17,078 nucleotides of DNA from an uncultured Rothia sp. (lineage in GTDB: Bacteria > Actinomycetota > Actinomycetes > Actinomycetales > Micrococcaceae), in the NCBI RefSeq assembly GCF_937976295.1, contig NZ_CALJRY010000281.1, positions 1 to 17,078 of the forward strand, written 5' to 3'. The translations under genes and the position numbers were made by a program. The notes beneath the pieces are model-generated. The model was not told the origin of the DNA, did not search any database, and worked only from the letters and a program-made list of their open reading frames with translations. Below are positions 1-6,810 of the stretch, piece after piece; positions within the stretch are counted from its first letter, which is position 1; every line of letters begins with the position of its first letter.

Positions 1-2
1 TT

Positions 3-194
3 ACCAAAGCTGCTCAATCAGCTAACTTCGACTTAGGTGGCAACACCAGTGTAACGGCTATGGCAGAAGGTGGACTCTGGCCAACCTGGCTCTTCATTTT
101 CGCGGGCAATCATATGCCTTGGGTCATCTTAACTTTAGTACTTCTGGTTTCGCTAGCAGGTCTCTACTATGTCAATAAGGTACGCAAATCCTAG
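3..194 (+). CDS. PTS galactitol-family EIIC, C-terminal fragment
   Basis: The window opens inside this gene; 63 codons remain before TAG at 192-194. The fragment reads as the end of a sugar-transporting membrane subunit: a small-residue stretch with GGNTSVTAMAEGG, then a hydrophobic segment (WLFIFAGNHMPWVILTLVLL), a second hydrophobic run and a short basic tail ending KVRKS. This matches the C terminus of EIIC proteins of the galactitol (Gat) PTS family, which form the membrane channel and work with EIIA and EIIB. The gene directly downstream is a Gat-type EIIB, which supports the call. The substrate cannot be read from this piece. Base composition and the strong ribosome site after it look like Firmicutes, unlike the GC-rich genes after 2,900. 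Confidence 0.75.
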   Translation, partial: TKAAQSANFDLGGNTSVTAMAEGGLWPTWLFIFAGNHMPWVILTLVLLVSLAGLYYVNKVRKS

Positions 195-209
195 GAAGGA
201 GTAAAAGTA

Positions 210-494
210 ATGAAGAAACTCTTAATTATGTGTGGCTCAGGTATTGCCACTTCTACGGTTGTTGCAGGTAAGGTCAAAGATTGGTTGAAAGCAAATGGTT
301 ATAGCGATTCTGTCCAAGTATTCCAATCCAAGGTGGCCGAAGAGGTTAACCGAATTGATGACTATGATGTGGTGATTTCGACGACAGTGGTGCCAGATTC
401 TATCAAGGACAAGGTGATTATGGGCTTGCCACTCTTAACCGGCATGGGATTGGATGCCCTTTGGTCAGACCTCAAGTCTCAGTTGGAGGCTTAA
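210..494 (+). CDS. PTS galactitol-family EIIB subunit
   Basis: Complete 94-residue cytoplasmic phosphocarrier. The N terminus MKKLLIMCGSGIATSTVV is the P-loop-like active site of Gat-type EIIB proteins, with Cys8 as the expected phosphorylated residue. Known function of the family: phosphate passes from EIIA to this cysteine and then to the sugar moving through EIIC. The length fits the family (about 90-100 residues). A strong ribosome site, GGAAGGAG at 194-201, overlaps the EIIC stop codon and lies 8 bases before ATG, so the two genes are co-transcribed and probably translationally coupled. The sugar is not certain: this family handles galactitol, pentitols and related polyols. Style and composition suggest Streptococcus or a relative. 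Confidence 0.9.
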   Translation: MKKLLIMCGSGIATSTVVAGKVKDWLKANGYSDSVQVFQSKVAEEVNRIDDYDVVISTTVVPDSIKDKVIMGLPLLTGMGLDALWSDLKSQLEA

Positions 495-531
495 TCAGAA
501 AAATCCTTATGGACCTTAAGGAGGGAACTTT

Positions 532-699
532 ATGACGGTTGATTTCAAAGGCAAGTTCTTTATCTTTAATCCCAAATCCTATCTCTACGGAGAGCACTTA
601 CTGGGACGTGACTTGTTACTGCCTCCATCAAAAAGAGCCAATTTTTATCCTCCTGGTATACAACCAAGTCGGGAATCTTTCCATGCATATCAAGATTAA
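532..699 (+). pseudogene. Triose-phosphate-isomerase-like gene, cut after ~24 codons
   Basis: ATG at 532 follows a strong ribosome site (AAGGAGGG at 518-525) and sits 37 bases after the EIIB stop, so it is a third gene of the PTS operon. The first ~24 residues (containing KFFIFNPKSYLYGEHLL) resemble the start of TIM-barrel proteins annotated as triose-phosphate isomerase-like that accompany polyol PTS genes; I recognise this from memory and the fragment is short. From about codon 25 (position 604) the reading frame runs into sequence belonging to the oppositely oriented restriction endonuclease gene, and it stops by chance at 697-699 with no sensible protein. The gene is therefore broken at the junction, not naturally short. 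Confidence 0.5.
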
Positions 700-1348
700 T
701 TCCAAGCGAGGCAAAATATTCTTCTTTATAATACGCCGTCTTGTTATCAGCATCGCCAATATATAGAACCCTCCCTCCTGGTATAAATCGAGGACAAAAT
801 TCCTCAACCATAGATTTAATTAATTTGTTTTGACCACCAGGGTTAATGTATACAATTTCATTCGAGGGCATACGAACCGGAATCTTAGCCATTCTACGCT
901 CTTCACGTTGCAATTCCACTAGGCTCGGAGCGTATGCTAGATATTCTTCAAGGGCAATAGCAAATTCACTAGAATTATCATCGTTTCCCGAGTACATACG
1001 AATCACATTTAGCGCATTGGGGCTAACCCTATAAACATTCTTGGGTGAGTTAGTCGCGCGGTCCGGATCATCATCATTGTGTTCGCAAAAAGCTGCCGCT
1101 ACAAATTGATGAAGAACCTCTCTGCGTACAGTCTCTCTGGAGTTTTCTGCAATTGGGTAATCAAAATTATTTCTCATCCATTCCATTAGACCGTGCACTC
1201 CAGACCGATTATTTGTTGCCCGGCTCCAGGAATCTCCTTCACGGAGGTTCAACAGCGACAGAAGAGTCCTTGCGGCCATATCGTTGGTTCGCTTTTCGTC
1301 AAATTCAAAGAGTTTTAAAAGGTTTTTAGCTTCTTCAATCATGGTCAT
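566..1348 (-). pseudogene. BsuBI/PstI-type restriction endonuclease, 3' truncated
   Basis: The first ~247 residues are a good match in memory to the BsuBI/PstI type II endonuclease family: a helical N-terminal specificity region (about 1-150), then PGGQNKLIKSMVEEFCPRF (170-188), a VLYIGDADNK segment, KIPDLVVY with Pro226-Asp227, and FLMEAVTSH with Glu242. The last two form the PD-(D/E)XK-like catalytic core. Known members (PstI 326, BsuBI 316 residues) recognise CTGCAG and continue GP...KR for about 70 residues. Here the frame leaves the family at residue 248 and ends 13 residues later inside foreign DNA. Start ATG (1348-1346) overlaps the methyltransferase stop as ATGA, implying translational coupling. 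An inactive product is expected if the join is real; if it is an assembly error the true gene is intact elsewhere. Confidence 0.85.
598..610. other. Chimeric junction truncating two convergent genes
   Basis: Left of this point the plus strand encodes the start of a PTS-operon gene. Right of it the minus strand encodes the conserved core of a BsuBI/PstI-type endonuclease. Both genes lose their recognisable sequence at the same place: the plus-strand protein after YGEHLL, the minus-strand protein after EAVTSH, where the family normally continues with GP and ~65-70 more residues. The exact base cannot be fixed because a few bases (around CACTTACTGGG) could belong to either side. This is a sequence join; whether biological or an assembly artefact cannot be decided from one sequence. 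Confidence 0.75.
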
Positions 1349-2796
1349 ACAGCTTTCTCCTCCATAATCTGTAGAGATTCGATATTATCTGAAAGAATCT
1401 CAGAAATGTCCTGAGTCGGTTGTTTTGAATGGGCAAGTTTTCGCAAAGAACTTATTGACGGAAACGGAAGTTGACGCAAATCTCCAGCATTTACCTGGGT
1501 ATGCCCACTGAAAATGCGAAAATAATCGTCTACTTGGGCTGAATTTAGCCATCGCTCAATTCCTATAGCGACGTCCTTTTCAAGACCCGAGCCATTATTG
1601 TGAATATAATTTACCTTATTATCTATTGCGAACAAGTTATTTGAATGGTACAAGGCTGCGCTTATGCGACGCTTCTCTTCTTTTGCAGAGAAACGCTTTA
1701 CAAGGACATACCAGCCTGACGGAATGACATTTTTTGCAGTATTTGGATGGAACCCATCAACCCACTGTTCTTTCTTGCAAGATTCAAGCGGGTGGATTAC
1801 TTGTCCATTAAATATATGGGAAGCATGAATGAGAGGTAGAGAACCAACAAGTTGATTCTCAAGAAGAATCTCACGAGAGCGGAAACCCACCACTTTACCC
1901 GTCGAAACATTCAGATTCAAAGAGGATAATGTTTCCTTGGCGTGGGACATTCGCTCAATAATCTCCCCGTCATAATCTGTATTGGGGACAAAGATAAAAT
2001 CACCAGTTACAACTTGAGTGTACGGAACCGAACGCGTAGAGACTGTTCCCTTATGGTCATGCGATACACTTAGCTGCACATGAGATTTTGCTACTCCCTT
2101 ATACATACCAGTGATAACTGTTTCTTGGAGTACTCCAGACTCTCCAAAAACAGAAGAACGGGACTCAAAACTATGGATAGAATCGATACTAGATTTTTTG
2201 AGTAAATCTTGGCGAAAAGCAGTGTAGTAGGTTCCATTCATCCATGAACGCGGAGTAATGGACACCTGATAGCCACCATCCTTCAAAAGGCGCTCACCTA
2301 GGGACATGAAGGCAGCATACATATTGGGCACATTGCACCCATGCGAGCGTAGAATTTGGGCTACTTCTGACTTACTTGCAATCTTAAAATACGGTGGATT
2401 CTGAATAACATAGTCAAACAGGCTCTGACCTTGCAAAGCCCATTCAATAAAATCTTGATTAACGTATTCAAGATGTACCCCGGGGCGAGAACAATCTTTC
2501 AGAGTATTCTTCAACGCAGGGATGAGCTCAGAATCTTTTTCTACAGCAATAATCTCAAGATTAGTTTCTGGAGATTCTCGTGTAAATCGGTCCACAACTG
2601 CTGCTGTCAATATGCCAGATCCTGCGCCAGGGTCTAGGATACGAACATTATTGGAAGTTGGAAGAGGCAACATCTGCGCCATCATCTGCGCGACTGCGAG
2701 CGGGGTAAAAAACTGACCTTGGTCGCTTTGACTCTTCTCATCGAGAGCGCTCATAGCCTGCTGTCGTCGTATCTCAGCGCGTTCCACAAATTCCAT
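1345..2796 (-). CDS. Type II N6-adenine DNA methyltransferase (PstI/BsuBI type)
   Basis: 483 residues, complete in length for this group (M.BsuBI is about 500). The N terminus has the QGQFFTP box (26-32) common to gamma-class adenine methyltransferases. The SAM-binding motif I is LDPGAGSG (54-61), an acidic motif II follows near Glu86, and the catalytic motif IV is NPPY (133-136). The C-terminal half would carry target recognition. It protects the host from the endonuclease encoded immediately downstream. The shared origin with PstI/BsuBI enzymes suggests CTGCAG as target, which is inference. No good Shine-Dalgarno precedes ATG 2796 (upstream bases read CCCTTGAAGT); Met15 is an alternative start. 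AT-richer than the lepA side, so the pair was probably acquired horizontally. Confidence 0.9.
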   Translation of the reverse strand: MEFVERAEIRRQQAMSALDEKSQSDQGQFFTPLAVAQMMAQMLPLPTSNNVRILDPGAGSGILTAAVVDRFTRESPETNLEIIAVEKDSELIPALKNTLKDCSRPGVHLEYVNQDFIEWALQGQSLFDYVIQNPPYFKIASKSEVAQILRSHGCNVPNMYAAFMSLGERLLKDGGYQVSITPRSWMNGTYYTAFRQDLLKKSSIDSIHSFESRSSVFGESGVLQETVITGMYKGVAKSHVQLSVSHDHKGTVSTRSVPYTQVVTGDFIFVPNTDYDGEIIERMSHAKETLSSLNLNVSTGKVVGFRSREILLENQLVGSLPLIHASHIFNGQVIHPLESCKKEQWVDGFHPNTAKNVIPSGWYVLVKRFSAKEEKRRISAALYHSNNLFAIDNKVNYIHNNGSGLEKDVAIGIERWLNSAQVDDYFRIFSGHTQVNAGDLRQLPFPSISSLRKLAHSKQPTQDISEILSDNIESLQIMEEKAV

Positions 2797-2892
2797 ACTT
2801 CAAGGGTAACTGCACCCCTGATGCGTGCCAAGTTAGTTCGTCATCTCAGGAATGTCCTACGCAAATTGCTGTATTTTCTAAGTTAGACAGCA

Positions 2893-2930
2893 GAGAACCC
2901 GGCGGTACACGAGGCACCAGCCGGGTTCTC
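2893..2930 (-). terminator. Hairpin terminator after lepA
   Basis: Perfect 11-bp stem (GAGAACCCGGC at 2893-2903 with its complement at 2920-2930) and a 16-base loop, 51 bases past the lepA stop. On the minus-strand RNA it is followed by TGCTGTCTAACTT, a weak U tract, as is common in high-GC bacteria. It closes the lepA unit before the restriction-modification genes. Confidence 0.7.
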
Positions 2931-2980
2931 CACTCAAACAGGTCAGCACACAGCCGGAAAAGCTACAGCAGCGAAAGAGG

Positions 2981-4831
2981 CTACTTCTTCTTTTCCTTCT
3001 CCTCGCTCGAAGACAGTGCCGCAATGAAGGCTTCCTGAGGAACCTCCACACGACCGACCATCTTCATGCGCTTCTTGCCTTCCTTCTGCTTCTCCAGCAG
3101 CTTACGCTTACGCGAAATATCGCCGCCGTAACACTTCGACAGAACGTCCTTACGCATCGCACGGATATTCTCGCGGGCAATAATACGCGAACCGATAGCC
3201 GCCTGAATCGGCACCTCAAACTGCTGGCGAGGAATCAGCTCACGCAGCTTAGACGTCATCATCAGGCCGTACGAGTACGCCTTATCGCGGTGAGTAATGG
3301 CGCTGAACGCATCCACCTTCTCACCCTGCAGCAGGATGTCGACCTTCACCAGGTCGGCCTCTTCCTCACCGTCGAACTTCCAGTCCAGCGACGCATAACC
3401 GCGGGTACGGGACTTCAACTGATCGAAGAAGTCGAACACGATCTCTGCCAGGGGCAGGCGGTAACGCATCTCCACACGATCCTCAGACAGGTAATCCATA
3501 CCGCCGATCTGGCCGCGGCGAGCCTGGCACAGCTCCATAATCGCGCCAATGTACTCGCTCGGGGCAATAATCGTACACGCCACCATGGGCTCGCGAATCA
3601 TCGCGACCTTACCCTCGGGGAATTCGCTCGGGTTGGTCACGCGCTTAGCGTTACCCGCCTCATCCACCACGTCGTAAATAACGTTCGGTGCGGTCGAAAT
3701 CAGGTCCAGGTTGAACTCGCGTTCCAGGCGCTCACGCACAATCTCCAGGTGCAGCAGACCCAGGAAGCCACAGCGGAAACCAAAGCCCAGAGCCGCAGAA
3801 GTCTCCGGCTCGTAAATCAGCGCGGCGTCGTTGAGCTTCAGCTTATCCAGTGCGTCACGCAGCGCCGGGTAGTCCGAACCATCAATCGGGAACAGGCCCG
3901 AGAACACCATCGGCTTGGGGTCCTCGTAACCGCCCAGAGACTCCTGCGCAGGCTTAGCGGCGGAAGTAACGGTATCACCCACACGGGACTGACGGACGTC
4001 CTTCACACCGGTAATGAGGTAACCCACCTCGCCCACGCCCAGGCCCTTCGACGGCACAGGCTCCGGCGAAATCACACCGATTTCGAGCAGGTCATGCTCA
4101 GCGCCGGTGGACATCATCTTAATCTTCTGACGCGGCTGCAGGCTACCGTCCACAACACGCACATAGGTGACCACGCCGCGGTACGAGTCGTACACCGAGT
4201 CAAAAATCATGGCACGCGCCGGGGCGGATGCGTCACCCTGCGGGGCGGGAATCGCCTCCACAATACGGTCCAGCAGCGCCTCCACGCCCTCACCGGTCTT
4301 ACCCGATACGCGCAGAACCTCGTCCGGCTCGCAACCAATCAGGTTCGCCAGCTCCTCAGCGTACTTATCGGGCTGCGCCGCGGGAAGGTCAATCTTGTTC
4401 AGCACCGGGATGATGGTCAGGTCGTTCTCCATCGCCAGGTACAGGTTCGCCAGGGTCTGAGCCTCAATACCCTGGGCGGCATCCACGAGCAGAAGCGCAC
4501 CCTCACACGCAGCCAGGGAGCGGGACACCTCATAGGTGAAGTCCACGTGGCCGGGGGTGTCAATCATGTTCAGCGCGTAGGAGGTGCCGTCAACATCCCA
4601 GGGCATGCGCACAGCCTGAGACTTAATGGTGATGCCGCGTTCACGTTCAATGTCCATGCGATCCAGGTACTGCGCCTTCATATCGCGCGGGGCAACCACG
4701 CCGGTGGCCTGCAGCATACGGTCTGCGAGGGTGGACTTACCGTGGTCAATGTGGGCGATAATGCAGAAGTTGCGAATAATCGCGGGGTCGGTCGCCGCCG
4801 GAACGGGCGGGTTCTTCGACATGGGTGCCAA
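2981..4831 (-). CDS. lepA: Elongation factor 4 (LepA), ribosome-associated GTPase
   Basis: 616 residues, close to the family length (E. coli 599). The G1 motif AHIDHGKST is at 26-34, followed by the RGITIK switch, DTPGHVDF (G3) and NKID (G4). The EF4-specific C-terminal domain runs through SYGLMMTSKLRELIPRQQF and CYGGDISRKRKLLEKQKEGKKRM to a lysine-rich tail. The family acts on the ribosome, where it is linked to back-translocation, initiation and 30S assembly, especially under ionic or cold stress. I chose TTG at 4831 because GAAAGG (4846-4841) stands 9 bases before it; the alternative ATG at 4822 would leave 18 bases. An ATG at 4840 runs straight into TGA and cannot be used. The PAC2-family gene ends 87 bases upstream, with a large inverted repeat between. 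Confidence 0.97.
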   Translation of the reverse strand: MAPMSKNPPVPAATDPAIIRNFCIIAHIDHGKSTLADRMLQATGVVAPRDMKAQYLDRMDIERERGITIKSQAVRMPWDVDGTSYALNMIDTPGHVDFTYEVSRSLAACEGALLLVDAAQGIEAQTLANLYLAMENDLTIIPVLNKIDLPAAQPDKYAEELANLIGCEPDEVLRVSGKTGEGVEALLDRIVEAIPAPQGDASAPARAMIFDSVYDSYRGVVTYVRVVDGSLQPRQKIKMMSTGAEHDLLEIGVISPEPVPSKGLGVGEVGYLITGVKDVRQSRVGDTVTSAAKPAQESLGGYEDPKPMVFSGLFPIDGSDYPALRDALDKLKLNDAALIYEPETSAALGFGFRCGFLGLLHLEIVRERLEREFNLDLISTAPNVIYDVVDEAGNAKRVTNPSEFPEGKVAMIREPMVACTIIAPSEYIGAIMELCQARRGQIGGMDYLSEDRVEMRYRLPLAEIVFDFFDQLKSRTRGYASLDWKFDGEEEADLVKVDILLQGEKVDAFSAITHRDKAYSYGLMMTSKLRELIPRQQFEVPIQAAIGSRIIARENIRAMRKDVLSKCYGGDISRKRKLLEKQKEGKKRMKMVGRVEVPQEAFIAALSSSEEKEKKK

Positions 4832-4840
4832 TCACATCAT

Positions 4841-4846
4841 CCTTTC
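4841..4846 (-). promoter_or_regulatory. Shine-Dalgarno that favours a TTG start for lepA
   Basis: GAAAGG on the minus strand lies 9 bases before TTG (4831) and 18 bases before the next in-frame ATG (4822). The spacing favours TTG. The decoy ATGATG inside this stretch is followed at once by TGA. Confidence 0.55.
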
Positions 4847-4858
4847 GAGATGCTGGCT

Positions 4859-4899
4859 GCGGGTATGGGCATAGTTACCTATCATTTTCCCATACCCGC
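4859..4899. repeat. Perfect 11-bp inverted repeat between the PAC2-family gene and lepA
   Basis: GCGGGTATGGG (4859-4869) and its exact complement (4889-4899) flank a 19-base AT-rich spacer. It begins 20 bases after the PAC2-family stop and ends 28 bases before the lepA TTG. It may be a terminator for the PAC2-family transcript, but neither strand has a U run after the stem, so an operator or leader hairpin for lepA is equally possible. Confidence 0.6.
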
Positions 4900-4918
4900 G
4901 CCATATGTGCGAACGGAC

Positions 4919-5941
4919 CTAGCGTTCCGAAGAATCCTCCGCGGATTCCGCACCATCATCGCCAGGATTTACCCCCTCGGAGGCGCCGCTGAGGGAATCC
5001 AGGTACCCCTCAATATCCTCGGCAATCACCTCACCGGAGACAGTGCGCAGAGTCGAATCCATCTTCTGCTCAATCTCACGCACCAGCTCAACCTTCTCGT
5101 AGTCCTTCGCCATTTCTTCGGCGAGCTCCGCCTCCCACTCATCAGCGTGGGCGCGCAGGCGGTCGTACTCCTCCGACTCGACCTTAATACCGAGGATGAC
5201 CTCCAGCGCCTCGATCAGGCTCACGACCGCACGCGGGTTCTGCTGGTCAAAGCTCAGATACCCCGGGATGCTCATACGCAGCATGACCGAAGAAGACAGG
5301 CCGTGCTCGGCGGCGAGCGCAGACATCGCCATCGTCACCGAGGTGGGACCGGTGTAGTCCTCGTGCAGAATACCGGGGATTGCCGCCAGCTTCTCGTCGT
5401 GAGTGGTCAGCGTGTACGGGTACGGGCGGGTGTGCGCCACCTGATCCTCAAAGGTCTCAACGAAGATCGCGTGGTCCACGTGGAGCTTCTTCACGTACTT
5501 GAAGAAGCGGGTCATGAACCGCTGCAGGCACAGGCTCGGGGCGGGGCCGGTCACCACGAGCAGGCGCAGGCGGCGCTCCGGGATGGTGACCATGTTGTAG
5601 AAAATCTTGGGCCACACCAGAACCGTGGATTCGGAGTCGTCATTGTTCAGCAGCTGCGGGGCGACGGAAGCGTAGTCGTAGAAGTCGTCCATGTCGAAGC
5701 CGGGGCTCTCATCGCACGGGTCGAACGCGCGGTGAATCACGTCGAGGGCGTCCTCACCGTTGCCCGGGGGTTCCTTCGCGGAGTTGAAACCGACCAGCAT
5801 GACGGTCGTGTAGTTGTCCTCCTCGGAGGATTCGCTCAGGCGCAGCTTGCCGAGCAGGCCCTTCTTCGCGGGCTGTTCTGTGGAGGCGGGCTTGGCGAAA
5901 GCGTCAAAGAGTCGGGCGGGAGGGAAGTTCGGCTGGCTCAT
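4919..5941 (-). CDS. PAC2-family protein (proteasome-assembly-chaperone-like)
   Basis: 340 residues from ATG 5941, which has AAGGA about 6 bases upstream. The frame stays open further upstream to 6163, but that extension is arginine- and threonine-rich without family features. The core matches actinobacterial PAC2 proteins: TVMLVGFNSAKEPPGNGEDALDVI near the start, VLWPKIFYNMVTIPERRLRLLVVTGPAPS in the middle, then YTGPTSVTMAMSALAAEHGLSS and SIPGYLSFDQQNPRAVVSLIEAL. An acidic C-terminal helical region follows (EWEAELAEEMAKDYEKVELVREIEQKM) with a Glu/Asp/Ser tail. Eukaryotic PAC2 helps build the 20S proteasome; the bacterial role is unsettled, and no proteasome gene is in the window. It has its own predicted promoter and a ~140-base leader. 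Confidence 0.88.
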   Translation of the reverse strand: MSQPNFPPARLFDAFAKPASTEQPAKKGLLGKLRLSESSEEDNYTTVMLVGFNSAKEPPGNGEDALDVIHRAFDPCDESPGFDMDDFYDYASVAPQLLNNDDSESTVLVWPKIFYNMVTIPERRLRLLVVTGPAPSLCLQRFMTRFFKYVKKLHVDHAIFVETFEDQVAHTRPYPYTLTTHDEKLAAIPGILHEDYTGPTSVTMAMSALAAEHGLSSSVMLRMSIPGYLSFDQQNPRAVVSLIEALEVILGIKVESEEYDRLRAHADEWEAELAEEMAKDYEKVELVREIEQKMDSTLRTVSGEVIAEDIEGYLDSLSGASEGVNPGDDGAESAEDSSER

Positions 5942-6061
5942 CGTTGTCCTTAGCTCGTGGTCGGTGGTTGTATGGTTGGTAGTTGTGTGGTGTGTATCGG
6001 CGGCGCACTCGCGTTTTCCCCGGCGATGCGTGCAACGCCGTTTAGGGCGCTCACGATAGGC

Positions 6062-6117
6062 GCGGGTTGTGCGGTACCGCCGATAGTTCCCACTATACGG
6101 GCTCCCGCGCAACCCGC
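6062..6117. repeat. Inverted repeat enclosing a 10-bp palindrome and the promoter -10
   Basis: GCGGGTTGTGC (6062-6072) pairs with GCGCAACCCGC (6107-6117) over 11 bp with one mismatch that is a wobble in RNA. Overlapping the left arm is the perfect palindrome GCGGTACCGC (6071-6080). The predicted -10 box at 6091-6096 falls between the arms, so this could be an operator. Confidence 0.5.
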
Positions 6118-6119
6118 AA
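6091..6119 (-). promoter_or_regulatory. Predicted sigma-70-type promoter for the PAC2-family gene
   Basis: On the minus strand TTGCGG (6119-6114) is separated by 17 bases from TATAGT (6096-6091), a good vegetative arrangement. Transcription would start near 6084, giving a leader of about 140 bases before ATG 5941. This is a pattern match only. Confidence 0.5.
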
Positions 6120-6192
6120 GCGGTTTCGTCACCGGGCGGGTGCCTCCAAAGAATCCGTGCCAAGAATGGGCGAAGAATCCGGGCATAAAGAA

Positions 6193-6233
6193 ACCCCCTG
6201 CATTCCCCTTAGAGGAGGGGGAACACAGGGGGT
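6193..6233 (-). terminator. Strong rho-independent terminator after rpsT
   Basis: ACCCCCTG (6193-6200) pairs with CAGGGGGT (6226-6233), and an inner stem TTCCCC/GGGGAA (6203-6208/6218-6223) extends it. On the minus-strand RNA the hairpin is followed by TTCTTTATG, a U-rich tail. It starts 44 bases after the rpsT stop. Confidence 0.85.
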
Positions 6234-6276
6234 CTCTGCCCTTAAACCAGAGAGATACTCACGTACCCCGCAAGTT

Positions 6277-6540
6277 TTAGAAAGCCTTGTTTACCAGCGT
6301 AGCAAGACCGGACTTCTTGTTTGCAGCGGTCTTCTTGTGCAGAACACCCTTGGAAACAGCCTTGTCCAGCTTACGGTTCACAAAACGCAGAGCCTCAACA
6401 GCAGCTTCCTTGTTCTGTGCCTCAACAGCAACCTTGACCTTGCGGGTCGCGGTCTTCAGCTCGGACTTTACAGCGTTGTTACGCAGGCGAGCCTTCTCGT
6501 TGGTGAGGATACGCTTCTTCTGAGACTTAATGTTAGCCAC
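6277..6540 (-). CDS. rpsT: 30S ribosomal protein S20
   Basis: 87 residues, the usual length for S20, beginning MANIKSQKKRILTNEKARLRNNAVKSE in family style and rich in Lys, Ala and Arg, as expected for this helical protein that binds 16S rRNA in the body of the small subunit. The start codon is GTG (6540-6538), and the nearest purine stretch upstream is only AGAAAG, so translation initiation looks weak. E. coli rpsT also uses a poor start (UUG) and is autoregulated at translation; the parallel here is inference. It is a single-gene unit: a promoter and structured leader upstream, a strong terminator downstream. Confidence 0.98.
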   Translation of the reverse strand: MANIKSQKKRILTNEKARLRNNAVKSELKTATRKVKVAVEAQNKEAAVEALRFVNRKLDKAVSKGVLHKKTAANKKSGLATLVNKAF

Positions 6541-6660
6541 AATTAAACTTTCTGTTTTGTCTTATTGGTCGGTGAGGGCGACGCTGGCCGATCATCGACT
6601 GAGCGGCGTGGGGATGCCTATGGCAACCGGCCAGCAGTGCCCGATGACCATCGGACACTC
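6541..6660 (-). ncRNA. Structured 5' leader of rpsT
   Basis: About 120 bases lie between the predicted rpsT start site and its GTG. GCTGGCCG (6583-6590) pairs perfectly with CGGCCAGC (6628-6635), and a small hairpin CCGAT-gacc-ATCGG forms at 6641-6654. Long structured leaders before ribosomal protein genes are often binding sites for the protein itself. I do not recognise this one as a known family. Confidence 0.45.
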
Positions 6661-6668
6661 AACCACAC

Positions 6669-6698
6669 ATAATACCAGATGAACAGCCTCCACGACAG
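6669..6698 (-). promoter_or_regulatory. Predicted extended -10 promoter for rpsT
   Basis: The minus strand reads TGG directly before TATTAT (6674-6669), an extended -10. A weak -35 (CTGTCG, 6698-6693) lies 18 bases upstream. Transcription would begin near 6661. Confidence 0.5.
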
Positions 6699-6776
6699 AC
6701 CCTCGCGGAGAGAAAAATACTGTGAAAACCGCTACACGCAGCCTCCACATCTAACGCCGGTCCCCCTTGCAGGTTC

Positions 6777-6795
6777 CCGGTATAAAGTATCCCGG
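6777..6795 (-). terminator. Possible hairpin after the PemK-like gene
   Basis: CCGGTATA (6777-6784) pairs with TATCCCGG (6788-6795) except for one mismatch, with a 3-base loop. It begins 16 bases after the stop. No U tract follows on the minus strand, so termination is doubtful. Confidence 0.3.
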
Positions 6796-6810
6796 CATCA
6801 AGCACAGGAG

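Larger units (their letters stand above)
5942..6276 (-). other. Gene-free interval, rpsT to PAC2-family gene
   Basis: This 335-base stretch holds the rpsT terminator, a predicted promoter and an inverted repeat with an internal palindrome (each listed separately). The part nearest the PAC2-family gene would be its leader. The small open frames here on both strands lack ribosome sites or family resemblance. Confidence 0.6.

Noticed and set aside
3290..5953. 887-codon open frame on the plus strand opposite lepA and the PAC2-family gene
   Set aside because: Its protein is rich in His, Arg, Gln and Val with no recognisable domain. It is exactly antisense to two well-recognised genes and reflects GC-biased codon use.
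5942..6163. N-terminal extension of the PAC2-family protein by 74 residues
   Set aside because: The extension is Arg/Thr/His-rich without family similarity. ATG 5941 has a good ribosome site, and the extension would begin upstream of the predicted promoter.
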